DNA of 5,302 nucleotides, taken from an uncultured Chloroflexota bacterium. GTDB taxonomy: Bacteria > Chloroflexota > Dehalococcoidia > SAR202 > UBA11138. The translations under genes and the position numbers were made by a program. Below the pieces are notes generated by a model. It was not told the DNA's origin. It searched no databases and was given only the letters and a program-made list of their open reading frames with translations. The stretch spans positions 1 to 5,302 of the forward strand of contig CAJWRP010000209.1 in assembly GCA_913046025.1 (NCBI GenBank), written 5' to 3'. This document shows, piece after piece, positions 1 to 4,511 of this stretch (its first letter is position 1; the number at the start of each line of letters is the position of its first letter).

Positions 1-961
1 ATTCAGCATCGTCAGCTGTGAAAACAATCTGGCCCGATCCTCCACCTGGTCCTGCAGGCAATCCAATAGCTAGGACTTTCGATTGTTTTTCTACTTCCAT
101 ATCCAGCATGGGATGCATTATTTCATCTAGATGTTCCGCTTTAATTTGCATGAGGGCTGTTTTTTCATCAATTAGGCCTTCTTGATTCATTTCAACAGCA
201 ATGCGAATAGCTGCGGCTCCGTTGCGTTTACCTGCTCGAGTTTGGAGCATCCACAAATGTCCACTCTGAATAGTGAATTCAATGTCCTGCATATCCTTAT
301 AATGAGATTCCAACTGGTTTTGAATTGCATCAAGCTTTGCATAAATATCCGGCATTATTTCTTTCAGACTGGGAAGATTGCTTATATCAGAAACATCACC
401 GATATGATTCAATGGGTTTGGTGTGCGCAGTCCTGCCACGACGTCTTCACCTTGTGCATTAGGGAGCCATTCGCCAAAAAAATTATTTTCACCAGTTGCA
501 GGATTCCGGGTAAACGCTACACCCGTAGCACAACCATCTCCCATATTACCAAAGACCATTGCTTGAATATTCACTGCCGTTCCCCAGTCATGTGGAATAT
601 TTTCAATATTGCGATAGTTTACAGCCCTTTTACCGTTCCATGATTTAAAGACAGCCCTGATACTGTTCCACAGCTGAGTTTCTGGATCATCGGGAAATTC
701 ACTCTGTAGATTTTTTTGAATTGTAGATTTATATTTATCACAGAGTTCTTTCATGTTTTCAGCGGAAAGATCTGAATCATTTATTAATCCAAAACTACTT
801 TTCATTTCTTCCATTATTTTATCTAGCTCTTCCCTAATGCCCTTACCCTCTTCAGGTTTAATACCAGCAGATTTTTCCATCACTACATCTGCATACATGG
901 TAATGAGGCGACGATAGGCATCATAGACAAACCTTTCATCGTTTGATTTTTGAATAAGTTT
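1..961 (-). CDS. ppdK: Pyruvate, phosphate dikinase, internal fragment (both ends missing)
   Basis: PPDK interconverts pyruvate, ATP and phosphate with phosphoenolpyruvate, AMP and diphosphate in the cytoplasm. Reading leftward from 961, the frame is stop-free and gives about 320 residues. It begins with NDERFVYDAYRRL (about 905-943), typical of the early nucleotide-binding domain. Then come VFGNMG and ATGVAFTRNPATGE (about 490-565), GEWLPNAQGEDVVAGLRTPN, IEFTI and LWMLQTRAGKRNG (about 215-285; the Glu, Gln and Arg positions bind ATP in the family). It ends with GLPAGPGGGSGQIVFTADDA (about 5-64), the start of the swivelling phosphohistidine domain. The catalytic-His motif lies just beyond the left edge. 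The N-terminal part, with the expected MPGMMDTILNLG motif, is absent. Upstream of about 961 the same frame stays open to a stop at 1163-1165 but encodes nothing PPDK-like, and the first in-frame ATG is at 898. The DNA is visibly AT-richer than the rest. Family identity is very secure; whether the gene is broken in the cell or only in the assembly is unknown. Confidence 0.93.
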
Positions 962-975
962 TCGGTCGGCCGGAT
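955..975. other. Abrupt junction between AT-rich PPDK DNA and GC-richer DNA
   Basis: PPDK homology runs rightward to about 961 and then stops in mid-domain. To the left, third codon positions are A/T-rich. To the right, from about 962, the DNA is GC-rich (GGTCGGCCGGATGAGATCGCG) and matches no upstream PPDK sequence in any frame I read. No inverted repeat, target-site duplication, tRNA end or transposase is visible at the boundary. A chimeric clone or assembly join, or a recombination breakpoint, would explain this. The exact base cannot be fixed by eye. Confidence 0.7.
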
Positions 976-1105
976 GAGATCGCGAAAACAGCAGGCATCG
1001 CGGCGGTGATATGCAGGCTGACGCGTCTACTTTGCTAAAGAATCCGTAATTGAATTGTCGTACTGAGCCACAGCGATGAACCTGAGGTGCCCAATTACCA
1101 GACAC

Positions 1106-1130
1106 GTTCGTAGTGAGCCGGTCCAACCAC
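1106..1130 (+). repeat. Degenerate dispersed repeat, unit 1
   Basis: GTTCGTAGTGAGCC continuing GGTCCAACCAC resembles the recurring intergenic element GTTCGTGGTGAGCCTGTCGAACCAC, known to me from several environmental bacterial genomes including Chloroflexota. By eye it differs at about three of 25 positions. A second unit in the same orientation lies at 1267-1291, and inverted partial units lie between them. It is a non-coding REP-like element; the family assignment is from memory. Confidence 0.5.
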
Positions 1131-1216
1131 TGCTGATAATGGTCTTCATTGCTACTGTAGGTTCAAAGAGGCCTGCCCATCGACAGGTCTCGACTCTGCC
1201 GAGAATGCTCAATAAA

Positions 1217-1235
1217 GTCGGCACTCAGGGCGAAC
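1217..1235 (-). repeat. Degenerate dispersed repeat, inverted partial unit
   Basis: GTCGGCACTCAGGGCGAAC reads as the inverted form of the same element (expected GTTCGACAGGCTCAGGGCGAAC) with a short deletion. A weaker inverted fragment, ATCGACAGGTCTCGAC, occurs at 1179-1194. Together with the plus-oriented units on both sides this is the head-to-head arrangement usual for REP-like elements, now decayed. Confidence 0.4.
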
Positions 1236-1266
1236 ATTGTTCTTGTGACGTTCTGGCTTGAGTAGC

Positions 1267-1291
1267 GTTCGTGATGAGCCTGCCGAATCAC
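1267..1291 (+). repeat. Degenerate dispersed repeat, unit 2
   Basis: GTTCGTGATGAGCCTGCCG followed by AATCAC is a second copy of the element at 1106-1130, also differing from the remembered form at about three of 25 positions but at different sites. It ends 38 bases before the stop codon of the hydrolase gene, a typical place for REP-like elements. Confidence 0.5.
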
Positions 1292-1328
1292 AGGCACCGC
1301 AAAATGGCCTTTGCCAAACACAAAAACA

Positions 1329-2381
1329 TTAGACAAAAGCTAGTATTCGAGCAGGGTTGGCCACCACCAGATCGTGGATGGCATCTTCGCTGAAGCCCTT
1401 GACGCGCATCTTGGGCACGATGTTGTTCAAGATGTGACCGTATCCGTGGCCGCCGTACTTTGCCAGCCTGTGGTTGGTGCAGATGTCCTGTCCCAGCACG
1501 ATATTCGGCCCATACCCCTCGCCTACGAGGGTCTTGATTAAGTCCAGCCGCTGCGCATCGCTGGGCATGTCTATATCGGCCAGCGGGTAGAACGAGGACT
1601 CGTTGCCAAACAGGTCCCACTCCAGGTAGCAGCCCGTGGAGGCTAATCCGCGCAGCACGTCGACATTAAAAATAGTCCTGTCTAGGTGTCCCATGATAGT
1701 GCGAGCTATGTTTGCACCAGCGTCGGCCAGCGTACCGATGATCTCCGCAGGCGCACCTTGGTTGCGGCCCGGATGAATCAGAATGGCAGCGCCTGTTTCC
1801 TGCTGAGCAGCGGCCACTGCTCGCAGCACCTTGCGCTCGTTATCAGTCAATGGCCACGTGCAGCCGATCTCACCGATAACCCCTGCCTTTATACCGGTAC
1901 CATCAACTCCCACGGTGATCTCTTCAATGATCTGCCGAGTGAGGTCATCCTCAGAGCGAGTTGCCATGTCTGCTGCGTGCACGGCATCCACATAGAAGCC
2001 CGCGCCCATTATAACGTTCACATCCGACTCTCGGGATATTTTCTCCAGTGCCTTTGGATTGCGACCGATGCCGAGAGTGGTAGCGTCCACAATGGTGCCG
2101 CCGCCCGCTGACTTGTACAGCTTGACCTCATTTACGGCGTTATCCTCATCCAAGACCTCAAGGTTAGCCCTGCTGCTGTAGTGGTTGTGCCTCACCCACC
2201 CTAGATTTTCCAGGGTGATGGGCTCCTCACCGCGGGCAACGTCCGCAGCATTCTCAGGGGCCTTATACATAAAGGAAAAGTCGATCAGCAGATGCTCATG
2301 CGTAGTGGTCGGCCCCAACGCGCCGGGCGCCACCGGCCCAAGTACTGTCTGTACTAGTCCTGTCATTCCACTTGAAGTCAA
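1329..2381 (-). CDS. Phosphotriesterase-family metal-dependent hydrolase, PTER-like
   Basis: A TIM-barrel amidohydrolase-superfamily enzyme of 350 residues, a normal length for phosphotriesterase-related proteins; predicted cytoplasmic, with no signal peptide. All binuclear metal ligands are visible: H28 and H30 in THEH, E171 in GVIGEIG, H203 in LIHPGR, H232 in MGHLDR and D299 in GQDI. The bridging residue is Glu, as in E. coli Php and PTER, not the carboxylated Lys of true phosphotriesterase, so organophosphate hydrolysis is unlikely. Long blocks match animal PTER as I remember it: GAGFYVDA, IGEIGC-WPL, ERKVL, HLDRTI, GCYLE-DLFG, DIDMP and KYGGHGY-HIL. Mammalian PTER hydrolyses N-acetyltaurine; amidase or lactonase activity on another substrate is equally possible. 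Start: TTG at 2381 lies six bases after GGAGGA. Alternatives are TTG at 2387 (no spacing from GGAGGA) and ATG at 2366 (21 bases away, though homology begins near there). The gene diverges from the NifU-like gene. Family very secure; substrate unknown. Confidence 0.93.
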   Translation of the reverse strand: MTSSGMTGLVQTVLGPVAPGALGPTTTHEHLLIDFSFMYKAPENAADVARGEEPITLENLGWVRHNHYSSRANLEVLDEDNAVNEVKLYKSAGGGTIVDATTLGIGRNPKALEKISRESDVNVIMGAGFYVDAVHAADMATRSEDDLTRQIIEEITVGVDGTGIKAGVIGEIGCTWPLTDNERKVLRAVAAAQQETGAAILIHPGRNQGAPAEIIGTLADAGANIARTIMGHLDRTIFNVDVLRGLASTGCYLEWDLFGNESSFYPLADIDMPSDAQRLDLIKTLVGEGYGPNIVLGQDICTNHRLAKYGGHGYGHILNNIVPKMRVKGFSEDAIHDLVVANPARILAFV

Positions 2382-2387
2382 AACCAA

Positions 2388-2393
2388 TCCTCC
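2388..2393 (-). promoter_or_regulatory. Ribosome binding site that decides the hydrolase start
   Basis: On the minus strand GGAGGA occupies 2393-2388. It abuts the TTG at 2387, is six bases from the TTG at 2381 and 21 bases from the first ATG at 2366. Only the TTG at 2381 has normal spacing, so I take it as the initiation codon. Confidence 0.6.
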
Positions 2394-2424
2394 GCCGCAA
2401 GATCACCGAAATTGTCGTGCTTGG

Positions 2425-2453
2425 AGGCTAGCATCGCACAAAGTGGCAGTCAA
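2425..2453 (-). promoter_or_regulatory. Candidate sigma-70-type promoter for the hydrolase gene
   Basis: On the minus strand TTGACT (2453-2448) is followed after 17 bases by TAGCCT (2430-2425), matching the consensus at five of six and three of six positions. It would start transcription near 2418, leaving a leader of about 35 bases before the TTG start. An A/T-rich tract (2475-2486) lies upstream and could act as an UP element. Confidence 0.4.
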
Positions 2454-2501
2454 TGGAACTCCACAGTGAAATGCTATATAAAAAATTCCTCGGGCGCATG
2501 C

Positions 2502-2530
2502 TTGACACGTCTAGGGCTTAGTTCTACGCT
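2502..2530 (+). promoter_or_regulatory. Candidate sigma-70-type promoter for the NifU-like gene
   Basis: A perfect TTGACA (2502-2507) is followed after 17 bases by TACGCT (2525-2530), which keeps the conserved T, A and final T of the -10 box. Transcription would start near 2537, leaving a leader of about 19 bases that carries the ribosome binding site. The layout mirrors the hydrolase promoter on the other strand. Confidence 0.5.
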
Positions 2531-2543
2531 ATGAATAAGCATC

Positions 2544-2550
2544 AGGAGGT
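2544..2550 (+). promoter_or_regulatory. Strong ribosome binding site of the NifU-like gene
   Basis: AGGAGGT is a full anti-Shine-Dalgarno match ending five bases before the ATG at 2556. It fixes that start and suggests efficient translation of this small gene. Confidence 0.75.
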
Positions 2551-2555
2551 TCATC

Positions 2556-2798
2556 ATGGCAGTTAACACAGACCCCGGCATCCAGATGATTCTGGAGAAC
2601 GTTCAAGTCGTCGTAGCATCCGAGGGAGGCAACTTGGAGTTCATCGAGCTTCGAGACGGCAGGCTCACCGTGAAATACAACAAGGGTGTAAACGAAGAGT
2701 GCCCCGAGTGCGTCCCTGACCACGAGCTGGTCACGCAGATGTTCAACACATCCCTCAAGACATACGCACCCAACGTGAAGGACCTGGAGCTGCTTTAA
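2556..2798 (+). CDS. Small NifU C-terminal-domain-like protein
   Basis: An 80-residue protein resembling the stand-alone NifU C-terminal domain, which in the family binds or delivers Fe-S clusters through a conserved Cys-X2-Cys. Visible features: an N-terminal helix (IQMILENVQVVV, 9-20); the EGGNLEFIELRDGRLTVKY segment (23-41), matching the family pattern in which a GG precedes a beta strand, a D-G turn and a second strand; then C49-P-E-C52; and a C-terminal helix ending in YAPNVKDLEL, like the family's P-x-V ending. Departures from the usual form: GG is followed by N, not D, and the Cys pair sits in NEECPECVPDHEL rather than G-x-C-x-x-C-P-S-S. Homology is therefore likely but divergent. The start is fixed by AGGAGGT. 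The gene has its own promoter, diverges from the hydrolase gene and has no Fe-S assembly partners in view, so it probably acts as a single cistron. A cluster-carrier role is inferred. Confidence 0.75.
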   Translation: MAVNTDPGIQMILENVQVVVASEGGNLEFIELRDGRLTVKYNKGVNEECPECVPDHELVTQMFNTSLKTYAPNVKDLELL

Positions 2799-3171
2799 GA
2801 GGTTGTCCTCACCAGCTAAACACATCTCCAATCAGCCGCTATTTACCACAGCTTTATGAAGGAGATAGCGGGACTACGACTCCAAGAACCTTGCGGTAGA
2901 GTTTGCGCTGCGATTGCACTTATTAGGTTCGGAATCAACTCTTGATTCCGCGAAATTGTGGGCCAATAATCTAAGCGTCACAAAGTCTACCCATTTTTCC
3001 GAAACCACGGTTCAACTTCTTGTACCACTTCCTGAAACCTCGCCGAAGAACCAGCAAAGTAACGAACCTTTAGTATTGGCGCGTCTTCTCCATCCTTTGT
3101 TAAATTCGTTGCTACGCCAACCCTTATGACGAGGTGCGAACCGCCCTACTGGCACCCAAACATTCGTGCGC
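2799..3171. other. Convergent gene-free region
   Basis: This lies between the stop of the NifU-like gene and the stop of the threonine synthase-like gene. It is somewhat AT-richer than its neighbours. A 71-codon frame at 2914-3129 has no ribosome binding site, low-complexity Leu/Pro/Ser content and no recognisable family, so I do not call it a gene. A short GAGG/CCTC stem follows the NifU-like stop (2799-2810) without a T-run. The only strong structure is the inverted repeat at 2930-2950. Confidence 0.6.
2930..2950. repeat. Perfect 9-bp inverted repeat, 3-base loop
   Basis: CGGAATCAA, loop CTC, TTGATTCCG. The arms are perfectly complementary, so a hairpin can form in transcripts from either strand. 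Neither strand has a T-run after it (CGAAATTG on plus, AACCTAAT on minus), so it is not a classical intrinsic terminator. It sits 132 bases past the NifU-like stop and 222 bases past the threonine synthase stop. It could still slow or protect transcript 3' ends arriving from either side, or bind a protein. Confidence 0.6.
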
Positions 3172-4341
3172 CTACCCGATCATATCGAGGTATTTCAAGC
3201 CGGAGCCTGTATTCAGAATGAGGATGTTCTCGTCAGGCGACAGCGTACCGTCGGCTAAGAGCTTTTCAAGAGCCGCTACCAGCGCCGCGCCTTCAGGACA
3301 GATGAACATGCCCTCCAGCGAGCCCACCCGCTTGATGTTGACGAGAATCTCATCGTCAGAAACTGTCTCTGCTCCGCCGCCGCTGTCTCGCAGAGCCTGC
3401 AAGATAAGATAGTCGCCGATTGCGGCAGGCACGCGTATGCCTGCCGCCAGCGTAGTCGCGTTAGGCCAAAGGTCTGCAAACTCGGTTCCATCTCGGAACG
3501 CCTTCACGATGGGCGCACAGCCCTCTGACTGAATAGCAAACATCTTGGGACGATCGCTACCAATCCAGCCAAGCGCTTCCATCTCATCAAAAGCCTTCCA
3601 CATGCCAACGATGCCAGTGCCGCCGCCCGTGGGGTACAGAATCACATCAGGCAGATTCCAGCCCGACTGTTCGGCTATTTCGTAACCCATAGTCTTCTTG
3701 CCCTCGACGCGGTATGGCTCTCGCAGCGTCGATATATCAAAGAGACCTAACTCTACTGCCTTCTCACCCGAGATCCGACCAGCGTCGTTAATAAGACCGT
3801 CTACCAGACTCAGATGGCCGCCCGTAATGACGACCTCCTTCTGGTTGGCTTGTGGCGCATCCTTGGGCATGAAGATGTACGCCTCCATACCGCCTTTGGC
3901 CGCATAAGAGGTCATCGCCCCCGCAGCGTTTCCCGCTGAGGGCATAGTCAGCTTGGTAACTCCTAGCTCTTTGGCCTTGGAGACTGCCGCACCCAGACCT
4001 CGGGCCTTGAAAGATGCCGTGGGGTTCATGCCCTCGTCTTTAATATGCAAGTCAGAGCAGCCCAAGTCCTTGCCTAGACGCTCCGTTTTGAAGATAGGCG
4101 TATACCCCTCGCCCAACGTCACGACGTTAGCCTCATTGAGAATGGGCATCATCTCGAAATAACGCCACATACTGGCCGGCCTGTCCCGCAGCACATTTCT
4201 ATCGAAGCCACTCTTGGCGGCCTCAAGGTCGTATCGCGGGTAAAGCACCTTGCCGCAGTCGTCGCACGTGCGGTGCAGTTCGCCGGACGAGTAGGTCTTG
4301 TGGCAGTAGGTGCATTCGAGGTGAGTTAAGTAGCTCTTCAT
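3172..4341 (-). CDS. thrC: Threonine synthase-type PLP enzyme with N-terminal zinc ribbon
   Basis: A fold-type II PLP enzyme of 389 residues, the usual length for bacterial and archaeal threonine synthase, which converts O-phosphohomoserine to threonine and phosphate in the cytoplasm. The N-terminus has a zinc ribbon (C10-x2-C13 and C26-x2-C29), common in this family. L76-GEGYTP is the family's LGEG-TP motif. The PLP lysine is K112 in TASFKARG. SAGNAAGA (135-142) is the substrate-loop Asn motif, TGGGTG (238-243) binds the cofactor phosphate, and CPEGAA plus NTGSGLKY close the C-terminus. FKARG replaces the FKDRG of many characterised enzymes, so a related beta-replacement reaction (for example cysteate synthase-like) cannot be excluded. 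Start: ATG at 4341 follows AAAGGA by five bases. The frame stays open to a TTG at 4383, but that has no binding site and adds 14 non-conserved residues. The gene diverges from the aminotransferase gene. Family secure; exact reaction probable. Confidence 0.88.
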   Translation of the reverse strand: MKSYLTHLECTYCHKTYSSGELHRTCDDCGKVLYPRYDLEAAKSGFDRNVLRDRPASMWRYFEMMPILNEANVVTLGEGYTPIFKTERLGKDLGCSDLHIKDEGMNPTASFKARGLGAAVSKAKELGVTKLTMPSAGNAAGAMTSYAAKGGMEAYIFMPKDAPQANQKEVVITGGHLSLVDGLINDAGRISGEKAVELGLFDISTLREPYRVEGKKTMGYEIAEQSGWNLPDVILYPTGGGTGIVGMWKAFDEMEALGWIGSDRPKMFAIQSEGCAPIVKAFRDGTEFADLWPNATTLAAGIRVPAAIGDYLILQALRDSGGGAETVSDDEILVNIKRVGSLEGMFICPEGAALVAALEKLLADGTLSPDENILILNTGSGLKYLDMIG

Positions 4342-4346
4342 AATGG

Positions 4347-4352
4347 TCCTTT
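4347..4352 (-). promoter_or_regulatory. Ribosome binding site deciding the threonine synthase start
   Basis: AAAGGA on the minus strand, five bases before the ATG at 4341. It favours this start over the in-frame TTG at 4383 and places the zinc-ribbon cysteines near residue 10, as expected for the family. Confidence 0.65.
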
Positions 4353-4417
4353 TTGCATATTCAGACTGATTTTCAAGCGGCAATCATGGTAGCATAAACC
4401 AGTCTACAATGGCTTCG

Positions 4418-4445
4418 TTGCATAATTTCGGCCTCAAGTTATAAT
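4418..4445 (+). promoter_or_regulatory. Candidate promoter of the aminotransferase gene
   Basis: A perfect TATAAT (4440-4445) lies 16 bases after TTGCAT (4418-4423), which keeps only the TTG of the -35 consensus. The -10 is the best in the window. Transcription would begin near 4452, giving a leader of about 60 bases to the ATG at 4512. I see no clear promoter for the opposite-facing threonine synthase gene. Confidence 0.55.
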
Positions 4446-4451
4446 ACAAAC

Positions 4452-4461
4452 CGTCGCGACG
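4452..4461. repeat. 10-bp palindrome at the expected transcription start
   Basis: CGTCGCGACG is a perfect self-complementary decamer six bases after the TATAAT, so it covers the predicted first transcribed bases. That position suits a repressor operator. A small CCGG-GAATA-CCGG hairpin follows at 4477-4489 in the leader. A chance GC-rich palindrome is possible. Confidence 0.3.
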
Positions 4462-4501
4462 CGCTAGCCTGGCGATCCGGGAATACCGGCAGAACGAGCA
4501 T

Positions 4502-4507
4502 AAGGAG
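4502..4507 (+). promoter_or_regulatory. Ribosome binding site of the aminotransferase gene
   Basis: AAGGAG ends four bases before the ATG at 4512. The CATCATG context resembles that of the NifU-like gene (TTCATCATG). Confidence 0.65.
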
Positions 4508-4511
4508 CATC

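Larger units (their letters stand above)
962..1328. other. Gene-free stretch between junction and hydrolase gene
   Basis: No ORF here has both a plausible start with a Shine-Dalgarno sequence and recognisable protein content. The short ORFs on each strand overlap one another and look like chance frames. What the stretch does hold is a cluster of degenerate repeat units (1106-1291). Just left of the hydrolase stop codon there is a weak 5-bp stem (GCAAA/TTTGC, 1299-1314) with no T-run, so I do not call a terminator. Confidence 0.6.

Noticed and set aside
182..643. A 153-codon plus-strand ORF
   Set aside because: It is codon-for-codon antisense to the unmistakable PPDK frame on the minus strand, and its product has no recognisable motif.
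1160..1195. A tRNA T-loop-like GGTTCAAAG
   Set aside because: No acceptor, D or anticodon stems can be built around it, so it is not a tRNA or a tRNA-derived attachment site.
1027..1261. Two overlapping small ORFs, one on each strand
   Set aside because: They overlap each other, lack ribosome binding sites, show no family motif and run through the repeat cluster.
1299..1314. A possible terminator after the hydrolase (GCAAA-ATGGCC-TTTGC)
   Set aside because: The stem is only 5 bp and A/T-weak, and no T-run follows on the minus strand.
1288..1620. A 110-codon minus-strand ORF
   Set aside because: It is an out-of-frame shadow of the hydrolase C-terminal half, which carries all conserved motifs.
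1686..2111. A 141-codon plus-strand ORF
   Set aside because: Antisense shadow of the hydrolase; no start context or motif.
2529..2831. A 100-codon minus-strand ORF over the NifU-like gene
   Set aside because: The plus-strand frame has a full Shine-Dalgarno match, a promoter and a NifU-C pattern; the antisense frame has none.
2914..3129. A 71-codon plus-strand ORF in the convergent gap
   Set aside because: No ribosome binding site, Leu/Ser/Pro-rich chance-like content and no family likeness; it also runs through the hairpin.
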